A stretch of 33,165 nt of DNA from Rhodocyclaceae bacterium (GTDB lineage Bacteria > Pseudomonadota > Gammaproteobacteria > Burkholderiales > Rhodocyclaceae): positions 1 through 33,165 of the forward strand of contig JANJTW010000244.1 in assembly GCA_024710925.1 (NCBI GenBank), read 5' to 3'. Of this stretch, positions 16,627 to 24,560 are shown piece after piece (the first letter of the stretch is position 1; each line of letters starts with the position of its first letter). The notes under the pieces were generated by a model, which was not told the origin of the DNA, searched no databases, and was given only the letters and a program-made list of their open reading frames with translations. Both the position numbers and the translations under genes were made by a program.

Positions 16627-18503
16627 CGGCCGCGCAGGAAGAGCCGGTCGAGCTCGTCCATGGAGAGCTGTACCCAGGTCGGCCGGCCGTGGTTGCACTG
16701 GTCGGCGCGCTCGGTTTCCTCCATCTGCCGCAGTAGCGCGTTCATCTCCGGCACGGTCAGCTGGCGGCGCGCGCGCACCGCGCCGTGGCAGGCCATCGTC
16801 GCCAGCAGTTCGTTGCGGCGCGCGGTCATCAGCTGTGTCGCGCCGTGCTCGCGCAGTTCGGCAAGCAGCGATTTCGCCAGCGCCGCCGGGTCGCCGGCCT
16901 GCAGCAGTGCCGGCACCGCGCGCACGGCGAGCTGTGCCGGGCCGACGACGGCGAGCGCGAAGCCGAGCGCGGCGAGCGCGTCGGCGTGCTCCTCGACGGC
17001 GGCGACCTCGAAGGCGCTGGCCGCGAATACCGCCGGGATCAGCAGCGCCTGCGTGGCGATTGCCTGCGCGTCGACGGCGGCCTTCAGCTTCTCGTAGAGG
17101 ATGCGCTCGTGCGCCGCGTGCATGTCGACGACGACGAGGCCGGCGGCGTTCTGCGCCAGGATGTAGACGCCGTGCAGCTGCGCCAGCGCGTAGCCGAGCA
17201 GCGGCATGCCGGCCGGCGCGGCTTCGCCGGCGGCCGTCGCGAGGTTCGTCGCCGGCGCGAAGCGCGGCGCGTCGGCGCCGGCGACGCCCGCCGTCGTCGT
17301 CGGCCGCGCGGCGGCGACGAAGTCGGCGTAGGCGCGCACCGCCGGTTCGGCGGCGAGCAGCGAGGCCTGCCGCGGCGGCGGGTAGTTCGGTGCGGCCGGT
17401 GTCGCGAAGCCCGCCGTCGCCGTTGCGCCGATGGCGGACGCCGCCGCGAGCGCCGGCGACGCTGCGCTGGCGTCCGCTCCGGAGGCGGTTCCGGCGCCCG
17501 CCGCCAGCCCGCCGAGCGGCGCCGACAGCGCCTTGTTCACCGCGTGGTAGACGAACTGGTGGATGGCGCGCGAGTCGCGGAAGCGGACTTCGGTCTTCGC
17601 CGGGTGGACGTTGACGTCGACCGCCGCCGGGTCGACTTCGAGGAACAGGCAGTAGGCCGGGTAGCGGCTGCCGTGCAGCATGTCCTGGTAAGCCTCGCGC
17701 AGCGCGTGGGCGAGCACCTTGTCGCGCACGAAGCGGCCGTTCACGTAGCAGTACTGCGCGTCGCCGCGGGCGCGGGCGTGCGCCGGCAGCGCGGCGATGC
17801 CGGACAGGCGCAGCGGGCCGGCGGCGGCGTTCACGTCGCGCGCGTCGGCGAGGAAGTCGTCGCCGAGGATCGCCGCGGCGCGGCGGCGGGCGTCGGCGCG
17901 CGGCAGCTGCAGCGCGGCGCGGCCGTTGTGCGTGAGCGTGAAGGCGACGCCGGGGTGGGCGAGTGCGATGCGCTTCACCGCCTCGGCGCAGTGCGCGAAC
18001 TCGGTACCCTCGGCCTTGAGGAATTTCCGCCGCGCCGGTGTGTTGTAGTAGAGGTCGCGCATCTCGACGACGGTGCCGGCGATCAGCGCCGCCGGTTCCG
18101 GCTGCGCGTCGGCTTCGCCGGCCAACCGCCAGGCGTGCGGCGCACCGCTGGCGCGGCTGGTCAGCGTGACGCGGGCGACGGCGGCGATCGAGGCCAGCGC
18201 CTCGCCGCGGAAGCCCATCGTCGCCACCCGTTCGAGGTCGTCGAGCGAGGCGATCTTCGAGGTCGCATGCCGGGTCAGCGCCAGCGCCAGCTGGTCGCGG
18301 TCGATGCCGCAGCCGTCGTCGGCGATGCGGATCAGGCGGACGCCGCCCTCTTCGAGCGCGATCTGGATCGCCGTCGCGCCGGCGTCGAGCGCGTTTTCGA
18401 GCAGCTCCTTCAAGACCGAGGCGGGGCGCTCGACCACCTCGCCGGCGGCGATCTGGCTGATCAGGAGGTCGGGGAGTTTCTGGATCGGGCGGGTCTGGCG
18501 CAT
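16623..18503 (-). CDS. mutL: DNA mismatch repair protein MutL (endonuclease-type)
   Basis: This is a 626-residue protein. The N-terminal GHKL ATPase has IAAGEVVERPASVLKELLENALDAGA (about 15-40), DDGCGI and the GFRGEALASI motif. An Ala/Pro-rich linker follows (about 330-430), then a C-terminal dimerisation domain. That domain carries DMHAAHERILYE from Asp460, matching the metal-binding endonuclease motif DQHA(X)2E(X)4E with Met for Gln, plus ACHGAVRA and CNHGRPT, which correspond to the other zinc-site motifs. This indicates a nicking MutL, as in Neisseria, unlike the E. coli protein that depends on MutH. I chose ATG 18503 (MRQTRPIQKLP) because the family begins there. The open frame continues upstream, but that part overlaps the divergent dedA promoter. 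Confidence 0.97.
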   Translation of the reverse strand: MRQTRPIQKLPDLLISQIAAGEVVERPASVLKELLENALDAGATAIQIALEEGGVRLIRIADDGCGIDRDQLALALTRHATSKIASLDDLERVATMGFRGEALASIAAVARVTLTSRASGAPHAWRLAGEADAQPEPAALIAGTVVEMRDLYYNTPARRKFLKAEGTEFAHCAEAVKRIALAHPGVAFTLTHNGRAALQLPRADARRRAAAILGDDFLADARDVNAAAGPLRLSGIAALPAHARARGDAQYCYVNGRFVRDKVLAHALREAYQDMLHGSRYPAYCLFLEVDPAAVDVNVHPAKTEVRFRDSRAIHQFVYHAVNKALSAPLGGLAAGAGTASGADASAASPALAAASAIGATATAGFATPAAPNYPPPRQASLLAAEPAVRAYADFVAAARPTTTAGVAGADAPRFAPATNLATAAGEAAPAGMPLLGYALAQLHGVYILAQNAAGLVVVDMHAAHERILYEKLKAAVDAQAIATQALLIPAVFAASAFEVAAVEEHADALAALGFALAVVGPAQLAVRAVPALLQAGDPAALAKSLLAELREHGATQLMTARRNELLATMACHGAVRARRQLTVPEMNALLRQMEETERADQCNHGRPTWVQLSMDELDRLFLRGR

Positions 18504-18521
18504 CGGCGGATTATACCGGGG

Positions 18522-18527
18522 TAAAAT
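18522..18527 (+). promoter_or_regulatory. Candidate -10 element upstream of the DedA gene
   Basis: TAAAAT lies 38 bp before the chosen DedA start, in the 61-bp gap that separates it from the divergent mutL. No clear -35 element is present at the right spacing. It is weak evidence, but it is the only A/T-rich patch in the gap and would exclude an upstream in-frame ATG at 18526. Confidence 0.3.
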
Positions 18528-18564
18528 GCGCCGTTTTGCCCGCCCCTTCGCTCCCGAGACGCTG

Positions 18565-19212
18565 ATGGACTTCCTGCTGCAATTCCTCGACATCCTGCTC
18601 CACCTCGACAAGCATCTCGCCGTGCTGGTGCAGCAGTACGGGCCGTGGATCTACGCCATCCTCTTCTTCATCGTCTTCGCCGAGACCGGCTTCGTCGTGA
18701 CGCCCTTCCTGCCCGGCGACTCGCTGCTCTTCGTCGCCGGCGCGCTGGCCGCGCTCGGCGGCATGGACCTCGGTCTCCTGATGGCGACGCTGACCGCTGC
18801 CGCCGTCCTCGGCAACCAGGTCAATTACCACGTCGGCCGTTTCATCGGGCCGAAGGTTTTCCACTGGGAGAATTCCCGCCTGTTCAACAAGGCGGCGCTG
18901 CAGAAGACGCATGCGTTTTACGAGGTGCACGGCGGCAAGACGGTGGTCATCTCGCGCTTCCTGCCGCTCTTGCGCACCTTTGCGCCGTTCGTCGCCGGGG
19001 TCGGCGCGATGGGCTACGCCCGCTTCACCGCGTTCAACGTCGGCGGCGCCGTCCTCTGGGTCGGTTCGCTGACGCTCGCCGGCTACTGGTTCGGCAACGT
19101 GCCGTGGATCAAGCAGAACCTCTCCGTCGTCATCGTCGGCATCATCGTCGTTTCGCTGCTGCCGCTGGCCATTGGCTGGTGGCAGCACCGCAAGGGGGAA
19201 AACCCGGCGTAA
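18565..19212 (+). CDS. DedA family inner-membrane protein
   Basis: This is a 215-residue polytopic protein of the DedA/SNARE-associated (VTT) family, whose members are linked to undecaprenyl-phosphate or phospholipid translocation and membrane homeostasis. The family motifs are present: ETGFVVTPFLPGDSLLF near 39-55, the GNQVNYHVGRFIG segment near 88-100, and SRFLPLLRTFAPFVAGVGAMGY near 130-152. C-terminal TM segments follow. I chose ATG 18565 because related proteins start with this MDFLLQFLDILLHLDKHL-type sequence. ATG 18526 is in frame but overlaps the likely -10. It is the first gene of a rightward run through the lipoprotein, purN and beyond, with a 16-bp gap to the next. Confidence 0.9.
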   Translation: MDFLLQFLDILLHLDKHLAVLVQQYGPWIYAILFFIVFAETGFVVTPFLPGDSLLFVAGALAALGGMDLGLLMATLTAAAVLGNQVNYHVGRFIGPKVFHWENSRLFNKAALQKTHAFYEVHGGKTVVISRFLPLLRTFAPFVAGVGAMGYARFTAFNVGGAVLWVGSLTLAGYWFGNVPWIKQNLSVVIVGIIVVSLLPLAIGWWQHRKGENPA

Positions 19213-19228
19213 GGGGTTATCATGCGGC

Positions 19229-19936
19229 ATGCATCGCCGCGCCCTGATCCTGCTGCCGCTCGCCTTCGTCGCCGCCTGCGCGACGAAGATGGGGGCCGGC
19301 GGCAAGCGCGAGACCGTGGTCGACCCGAAGTACCTGGTCAAGGGCGACATCGACCGCGTCATCGACGCGGCGCGCGCCGAGGTCGTCGGTGGCCTCTTCC
19401 GCTTCGCCGAGAAGCTGTACCGGCGCAATCCGCGCGAACTGAAAAAGGGGCCGTCGGCGAGCGTCGAGGCGGCGATGCGCCGCCTGCGCGGCAGCCGTCG
19501 GCTCGATTTCCCCGAGCTGGAGGGCCGCCGCGGCGGCGCCGCGGCGATGCTCGCCTTCCGCGAGGACTATGCCGGCGACCGCGTGCTGGCACTGATGGCC
19601 GGCCTGCTCGGCATGGCCTACGCCGCCTTCGAGGACAAGGAAGAGTTTTTCATCCTCGACGAACTCGACGCGCAGAAGCTCTACAATTGCGCCCGCAACC
19701 TGGAAATCGCGATGTGGAAGCTGGCGACGGCGAAGGGCGCCGACGGCGAGCCGATGCTGCTGTCCAACGAACTCGACCCGGCCAACCGCAACCTGTCGTT
19801 CGAGCGCGAGTTCGGCCGTATCGCCGGCCTGCTCGATTTCCTCGCCCGGCTGATCGCCGACAAGCACGGCCGCATCCTTTCCCGCGTCGCGCAGAACATG
19901 GCCACGGCCGTCTTCCTGCCGGTCGGCGGGCTGTAG
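19229..19936 (+). CDS. Predicted lipoprotein of unknown function
   Basis: This is a 235-residue protein that I do not recognise. The first 17 residues (MHRRALILLPLAFVAAC) form a lipoprotein signal with lipobox VAAC and Cys17. The mature part is largely helical, with many charged residues and no further membrane segment. Notable stretches are YLVKGDIDRVIDAARAEVVG near the start, a Gly/Ala/Met-rich helix around 125-140, and FEDKEEFFILDELDAQKLYNC in the middle. Asp-2 sorting rules suggest outer-membrane targeting (Ala after Cys), which is an inference. The lipobox fixes the start at ATG 19229; a nearby ATG 19222 is out of frame. It sits between dedA and purN in an apparent operon. Confidence 0.75.
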   Translation: MHRRALILLPLAFVAACATKMGAGGKRETVVDPKYLVKGDIDRVIDAARAEVVGGLFRFAEKLYRRNPRELKKGPSASVEAAMRRLRGSRRLDFPELEGRRGGAAAMLAFREDYAGDRVLALMAGLLGMAYAAFEDKEEFFILDELDAQKLYNCARNLEIAMWKLATAKGADGEPMLLSNELDPANRNLSFEREFGRIAGLLDFLARLIADKHGRILSRVAQNMATAVFLPVGGL

Positions 19937-19955
19937 AAAGAACGAAGGCAAGCCA

Positions 19956-20594
19956 ATGAAATCCGTAGTCATCCTCATCTCCGGCCGCGGCAGCAACATG
20001 GAATCGCTGCTCGCCGCCGTCGCCCGCGGCGAAGTGCCGGTGCGCGTTGCCGCCGTGATCAGCAACCGGCCCGACGCGAAGGGACTGGAAACCGCCGCCG
20101 CGCAGGGCGTGCCGACCGCCGTCGTTGACCACAAGGCCTACGCCGGCCGCGCGGAGTTCGACGCCGCGCTCGCCGCCTGCATCGACGGCTACGCGCCCGA
20201 CCTGGTCGTCCTCGCCGGCTTCATGCGCATCCTCACCGAAGGTTTCGTGCGCCGCTACGCCGGCCGCTTGCTCAACATCCATCCGTCGCTGCTGCCGGCC
20301 TTCCCCGGCCTGCACACGCACCGGCAGGCGCTCGACATGGGCGTGCGCATCCACGGCTGCACGGTGCATTTCGTGACGCCGGCGCTCGACCACGGTCCGG
20401 TCGTCGTGCAGGCGGCGGTGCCGGTGCTCGACGCCGACGACGAGGCGACGCTCGCCGCGCGCGTGCTGGCGCAGGAGCACCTCGTCTATCCGCTGGCCGT
20501 GCGCTGGTTCGCCGAGGGGCGGCTGACCCTTGACGGCGGGCGCGTGCGCCTGGCTGCTGAGCGGCCGCTGCCGGCGCCGCTGATCTCGCCCTGA
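19956..20594 (+). CDS. purN: Phosphoribosylglycinamide formyltransferase (GAR transformylase)
   Basis: This is a 212-residue enzyme of purine synthesis that transfers formyl from 10-formyl-tetrahydrofolate to GAR. The N-terminal SGRGSNMESLL phosphate-binding loop is at 9-19. The catalytic segment contains NIHPSLLPAFPGLHTH (Asn and His of the active site), followed by GCTVHFVTPALDHGP with the catalytic Asp. The length matches E. coli PurN (212). It starts at ATG 19956 after a GAAGG ribosome-binding site and is 19 bp after the lipoprotein gene. The next gene follows after 4 bp. Confidence 0.97.
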   Translation: MKSVVILISGRGSNMESLLAAVARGEVPVRVAAVISNRPDAKGLETAAAQGVPTAVVDHKAYAGRAEFDAALAACIDGYAPDLVVLAGFMRILTEGFVRRYAGRLLNIHPSLLPAFPGLHTHRQALDMGVRIHGCTVHFVTPALDHGPVVVQAAVPVLDADDEATLAARVLAQEHLVYPLAVRWFAEGRLTLDGGRVRLAAERPLPAPLISP

Positions 20595-20598
20595 AGCG

Positions 20599-21654
20599 AT
20601 GCCCCTTGCCCTCGTCGCCGCGCTGATCGCCTCGCTCGGGGTGCACGCGGCGGCACTGTTCGTTGCCGATACGGAAGCGCTGCCGGCCGTCGAGCCGATG
20701 CCGCTGTCGGCGGAGATCGTGCTGCGTCCGCGGCCGGCGCCGTCGGCTCCGAAAACGCTGCGGAAGCCGGTACGGAAGGCGCCGGAAAACCGTCCGACGC
20801 CGGCTGCCGCCGCAGCGGCACCGGCGACGGGCGTTGTCGCCGAGGCGTCTCCGCTGCCTTCCCCGGCCGTAGAGAAAGCTGGAGAGGCGACCGGCGATGC
20901 GCCGGCAGAAGCGGCCGCCATGCCGGCTGCCGGCGACGGGGATGCGTCGCGCCTGTCCGCCGACCGTCCGGCGGCTGCCGAAGCGGCTCCGCCCGACATC
21001 GCCTCGCCGCAGCTGCCGGCGACCGGCGAGATCCGCTACGCCGTCCTGCGCGGCGATCCGCCGGTGCTGATCGGCCGTGCCGTGCACCGCTGGCGGATGG
21101 CCGACGGCCGCTACCGCATCGCTTCGACGATGGAGACCGCCGGCGTCGCCGCCTGGCTGCGCCCCGTGCGTCTCGATACCGAGAGCCGCGGCCGTCTCGT
21201 CGCCGATGGCCTGGCGCCGGAGCGCTATCGGTCGCGGCGCACGGACCGCGGCCGCGAGCGCGTCGAAGAGGCCGATTTCGACCGCGACGCCGGCCTCGTC
21301 CGTTTCGGCAACGGCACGACGGCACCGCTGCCGGCCGGCGCGCAGGACCTGCTGTCGTTCAACTACCAGCTCGGCTGGCTGGCGCGCACCGGCGACCTGG
21401 CCATCGCCACCGGCCGCAAGCTCGGCACCTGGCGTCTCGAACTGCTCGGCCGGGAATGGCTGGAAACACCGCAACGGCAGATCTGGACGCTGCATTTCCG
21501 CGCCAGCGGCGAGACGACGACCGAAGTCTGGCTGGCGCCCGACGAACACCTGCTGCCGGTTAAAATCCTGCACATCGACAAGAAAGGCGAACGCTTCGAG
21601 CAGGTCGTCGAGGCGATCGTCCTCGACCCGCCGCCGGACGGCGCCCCCGAATAA
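20599..21654 (+). CDS. DUF3108 domain protein with N-terminal membrane anchor and Pro/Ala linker
   Basis: This is a 351-residue protein. An N-terminal hydrophobic helix (about 3-23) is followed by a TonB-like Pro/Ala-rich spacer (about 35-135) and a C-terminal beta-rich domain (about 145-345) that resembles DUF3108. In that domain, phrases such as IRYAVLRGD, GRAVHRWRMADGRYRIAS and PEYR/PERYRSRR are characteristic, and VWLAPDEHLLPVKI sits near the end. The domain is expected in the periplasm. Function is unknown; DUF3108 genes often neighbour purN in betaproteobacteria (recall, not checked). The gap to purN is 4 bp and to the next gene 11 bp, so co-transcription is likely. Confidence 0.85.
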   Translation: MPLALVAALIASLGVHAAALFVADTEALPAVEPMPLSAEIVLRPRPAPSAPKTLRKPVRKAPENRPTPAAAAAAPATGVVAEASPLPSPAVEKAGEATGDAPAEAAAMPAAGDGDASRLSADRPAAAEAAPPDIASPQLPATGEIRYAVLRGDPPVLIGRAVHRWRMADGRYRIASTMETAGVAAWLRPVRLDTESRGRLVADGLAPERYRSRRTDRGRERVEEADFDRDAGLVRFGNGTTAPLPAGAQDLLSFNYQLGWLARTGDLAIATGRKLGTWRLELLGREWLETPQRQIWTLHFRASGETTTEVWLAPDEHLLPVKILHIDKKGERFEQVVEAIVLDPPPDGAPE

Positions 21655-21665
21655 AGGTAGCCCGC

Positions 21666-22919
21666 ATGAAATTCACCCCCGCCCTCTTCGCCCACGCCGA
21701 GGCCGCGCTCGCCGCGCTGCTGCGTTTCGACTACCCGGCCGACGCGGTGCTTTCGCACTACTTCCGCGAGCACCGCCAGCTCGGCCACGCCGACCGCGGC
21801 TTCGTCGCCGAGACCTGCTTCGCCGTGCTGCGCCGGCTGCGCAGCCTCTCCGCGCGCTGCGACGGCGATGCCAGTCCGCGCCGGCTGCTGCTGGCGGCGC
21901 TGTTCTGCCTGCGCGGCTGGAACCTGAAGGAACTCGCCGCGGTGACGCGCGACACCGACGCCGTCTGGCTGGCGGCGGCGAAGGCGGCGAAGACCGAGGA
22001 CTGGCCGGCGGCGGTGCGCTGCGACCTGCCGGACTGGCTGTACGAGCGCCTCGTCGCGCAGTTCGGTGCCGATACCGAGGCGCTGGCGATGGCGCTGAAC
22101 CGGCCGGCGCCGCTCGACCTGCGGGTGAATCCGCTGCAGACGACGCGCGAGGCGGTGCTCGCCCGCTTCGCCGCCGACGGCATCGCCGCCGAAGCCTGCG
22201 CGTATTCGCCGCTCGGCATCCGGCTGGCCGACAAGCCGGCGCTGGCCAAGCATCCGCTGTTCGTCGCCGGCGACATCGAGGTGCAGGACGAGGGTAGCCA
22301 GCTGCTCGGCTTCCTCGTCGCGCCGAAGCGCGGCGAGATGGTCGCCGACTTCTGCGCCGGCGCCGGCGGCAAGACGCTCCTGCTCGGCGCGCTGATGCGT
22401 TCGTCGGGCCGGCTGTACGCCTTCGACGTCGCCGAGAAGCGGCTGGCCAACCTGAAGCCGCGGCTGGCGCGCTCCGGGCTCTCCAACGTGCATCCGGTGC
22501 GCATCGAGTCGGAGAACGACCAGAAGGTGAAGCGGCTGGCCGGCAAGCTCGACCGCGTGCTGGTCGATGCGCCGTGCTCCGGCCTCGGTACGCTGCGCCG
22601 CAATCCCGACCTGAAGTGGCGGCAGAGCCCGGCAAGCGTCGCTGAACTGACCGCCAAGCAGGGCGCCATCCTCGCCGCCGCGGCGCGGCTGGTGAAGCCG
22701 GGCGGGCGGCTGGTCTACGCCACCTGCAGCCTGCTCGCCGAGGAGAACGACGGCGTCGTGCAGGCCTTCCTCGCTGCCCATCCCGATTTCGCGCCGCTGC
22801 CGGCATCGGAAATCCTGGAGAAGCAGGGCATCGCGCTCGCCGCCGGCGAGGCGCTGCGCCTGTCGCCGCAGACGCACGGCAGCGACGGCTTCTTCGCCCA
22901 GGCGCTGGAGCGCAGGTAA
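21666..22919 (+). CDS. RsmB/NOP-family SAM-dependent RNA cytosine-C5 methyltransferase
   Basis: This is a 417-residue protein. The C-terminal Rossmann methyltransferase has motif I FCAGAGGKTLLL near 231-242. Motif IV is DAPCSGLGTLRRNPDLKW with Cys304, and motif VI is YATCSLLAEEN with Cys354, the two cysteines used in covalent catalysis by m5C methyltransferases. The N-terminal 140 residues are helical but do not look like the NusB-like domain of E. coli RsmB. I therefore do not give a gene symbol; the target may be 16S rRNA or another RNA. The start is ATG 21666 with AAGGTAG upstream. The MscS gene starts on the base after the TAA. Confidence 0.9.
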   Translation: MKFTPALFAHAEAALAALLRFDYPADAVLSHYFREHRQLGHADRGFVAETCFAVLRRLRSLSARCDGDASPRRLLLAALFCLRGWNLKELAAVTRDTDAVWLAAAKAAKTEDWPAAVRCDLPDWLYERLVAQFGADTEALAMALNRPAPLDLRVNPLQTTREAVLARFAADGIAAEACAYSPLGIRLADKPALAKHPLFVAGDIEVQDEGSQLLGFLVAPKRGEMVADFCAGAGGKTLLLGALMRSSGRLYAFDVAEKRLANLKPRLARSGLSNVHPVRIESENDQKVKRLAGKLDRVLVDAPCSGLGTLRRNPDLKWRQSPASVAELTAKQGAILAAAARLVKPGGRLVYATCSLLAEENDGVVQAFLAAHPDFAPLPASEILEKQGIALAAGEALRLSPQTHGSDGFFAQALERR

Positions 22920-24221
22920 ATGGCCGGCAACGGATTCCTGCATCTGCCGCAGCAGTTCCTGCGCGAACTGCACGATCCGGCGATCCTCTGGGAGTTGCTG
23001 GTTCTGGCGGCCAGCATCGGTGCCGCCTTCTGGCTGCAATGGCGTTTCCGCCACCGCCCGCATGCCGGCGGCGAGGCGCCGAATGCCGGCGAGCTCGGGC
23101 TGCGCCGCATCGTCTTCCCGCTGTCGGCGCTACTGCTGGTGCTCGTCCTGCGCGCCATCGTCCGCCCCTACATCCCGGTCGGCCTGCTCGATCTGGCGGT
23201 GCCGTTGTTCCTGTCGCTGGCGGTCGTGCGGGCGATCGTCTTCTCGCTGCGCTACGCCTTCCCGAGCGCGCGCTGGCTGGCGGCCTCGGAGCGGCTGATC
23301 GCCGGCGTCGTCTGGTCGAGCCTGGCCCTCTACCTGACCGGGCTGGCCGGGCCGGTGGTCGAGGCGCTGGAATCGATCAAGTTTACGGTCGGCAAGCAGA
23401 AGCTCGACCTCTGGCTGATCCTGCACGGCGCCGTCACCGCGCTCAGCACGCTGCTCGTCGCGCTGTGGTTCGCCGGCTGGCTGGAGCACCGGCTGATGCG
23501 TTCGGAGGGCATCGATTCGAGCGTGCGCGTCGTGCTCGCCCGCGCCGGCAAGACAGCGCTGGCGGTGGTCGCGCTGCTCGCCAGCCTGGCGCTGGTCGGC
23601 ATCGACATCACCGCGCTCTCGGTCTTCGGCGGCGCCTTCGCCGTCGGCCTCGGCTTCGGGTTGAAGACGATCGCCTCGAACTACGTCGCCGGCTTCATGA
23701 TCCTGCTCGACCGCTCGATTCGCATCGGCAACATCATCGCCATCGACGCGACGACCACCGGCGAGGTGAAGCAGATCACCACGCGCTACACCGTCGTGCG
23801 CACGCTCGCCGGCACCGAGGTGATCGTGCCCAACGAGTACCTGGTGACGAACATCGTGCGCAACCAGACCTACACCGACAGCAAGGTGCGCGTGCCGCTG
23901 ACGGTGCAGGTTGCCTACAGCACCGACCTCGAACTGGCGATGCGCCTGATGGTCGCGGCGGCGCGCGCGCAGGAGCGCGTACTCGACGATCCGGAGCCGT
24001 CGGCGGTCGTCACCGGTTTCGGCGAAAACGGCATCGACCTCGAACTCGGCTTCTGGATCCGCGATCCGGAGGGGGGGAGCGGCGGTCTGCGCTCGGACAT
24101 CAATCTTGCCTTGTGGCGCAGCTTCCGCGACAACGGTATCGAATTCCCGTTCCCGCAGCGCGAGGTGCGCCTGCTCAACGCCGGCGAGCTGGCCGGGGCG
24201 TGCGCGAAACGCGAAGGCTGA
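22920..24221 (+). CDS. MscS-family mechanosensitive ion channel
   Basis: This is a 433-residue membrane protein with about five to seven predicted membrane segments between residues 23 and 256. The pore-lining helix and its continuation have the family pattern (FGGAFAVGLGFGLKTIASN near 236-254), followed by the beta domain starting LLDRSIRIGNIIAID (262-276) and the VPNEYLVTNIV segment. A C-terminal alpha/beta cytoplasmic domain completes it. It should open under membrane tension to release solutes in hypo-osmotic shock. ATG 22920 directly follows the TAA of the methyltransferase, so translation is probably coupled. It is the last gene of the rightward operon and converges on a small leftward gene across a terminator. 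Confidence 0.95.
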   Translation: MAGNGFLHLPQQFLRELHDPAILWELLVLAASIGAAFWLQWRFRHRPHAGGEAPNAGELGLRRIVFPLSALLLVLVLRAIVRPYIPVGLLDLAVPLFLSLAVVRAIVFSLRYAFPSARWLAASERLIAGVVWSSLALYLTGLAGPVVEALESIKFTVGKQKLDLWLILHGAVTALSTLLVALWFAGWLEHRLMRSEGIDSSVRVVLARAGKTALAVVALLASLALVGIDITALSVFGGAFAVGLGFGLKTIASNYVAGFMILLDRSIRIGNIIAIDATTTGEVKQITTRYTVVRTLAGTEVIVPNEYLVTNIVRNQTYTDSKVRVPLTVQVAYSTDLELAMRLMVAAARAQERVLDDPEPSAVVTGFGENGIDLELGFWIRDPEGGSGGLRSDINLALWRSFRDNGIEFPFPQREVRLLNAGELAGACAKREG

Positions 24222-24254
24222 AAAGAAAAACCCGCGCCGGGGGATGGCGCGGGT
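24221..24254 (-). terminator. Rho-independent terminator of the leftward RstAB/small-protein transcript
   Basis: A perfect 9-bp GC-rich stem (24230-24238 with 24246-24254, 7-nt loop) is followed on the minus strand by TTTTCTTTT. On the plus strand the U-tract is absent, so it acts mainly leftward. It abuts the MscS stop codon. Confidence 0.85.
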
Positions 24255-24259
24255 CAAGT

Positions 24260-24284
24260 GACCCATCAGTCGGAGGGATGGGTC
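24260..24284. repeat. Second inverted repeat next to the terminator
   Basis: GACCCATC and GATGGGTC (8 bp each) flank a 9-nt loop. It lies 5 bp from the terminator hairpin and inside the 3' untranslated region of the leftward small gene. There is no U-tract of its own. It may stabilise the 3' end of the transcript. Confidence 0.7.
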
Positions 24285-24329
24285 CAGGGGGAGGTGATCG
24301 ATGCGTGTGGCCGGCGGCGTTCCTCGCGT

Positions 24330-24482
24330 TCAGCGCCGGCCGTTGCGGGCGGTGAGCGGGATCGGCTGCAGCGCCGGCAGGCCGAGGCCGCGGAAGGCGT
24401 TGCAGTTGCCAGCCGTGCCGAACAGGTAGCGGCAGGCTTGGGCCAGGAATTCGTCGCGGATCTTCTGGATTTCGTTGTTCAC
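24330..24482 (-). CDS. Small protein of unknown function (50 residues), candidate RstA target
   Basis: I do not recognise this protein. It begins NNEIQKIRDEFLAQACRYLF after the start and ends near PIPLTARNGRR. It has an N-terminal amphipathic helix, two cysteines (17 and 27) and a Gly/Pro-rich basic tail, with no signal peptide or membrane helix. I chose GTG 24482 because GGAG lies 7 nt upstream. An in-frame ATG at 24527 has no ribosome-binding site and would lie near the expected transcript start. It has its own upstream 10-bp direct repeats, a possible -10 (TAAGAT, 24526-24531) and a terminator downstream, so it looks like an independent small gene behind rstB. Coding status rests on the ribosome-binding site, context and peptide composition only. 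Confidence 0.6.
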   Translation of the reverse strand: MNNEIQKIRDEFLAQACRYLFGTAGNCNAFRGLGLPALQPIPLTARNGRR

Positions 24483-24560
24483 CTTGCGTCTCCGTTCTGC
24501 TGCGTCTGCTTGCATCATGGAACGCATCTTAAGCGTCGGCCATGCCGGCGTCTGTTGCGC

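Noticed and set aside
18504-18611. N-terminal extension of MutL
   Set aside because: MutL proteins begin close to the IxxLP segment; the extension overlaps the dedA start region.
24483-24527. ATG 24527 as start of the small protein
   Set aside because: No ribosome-binding site and it lies close to the predicted transcript start; GTG 24482 has a well-spaced GGAG.
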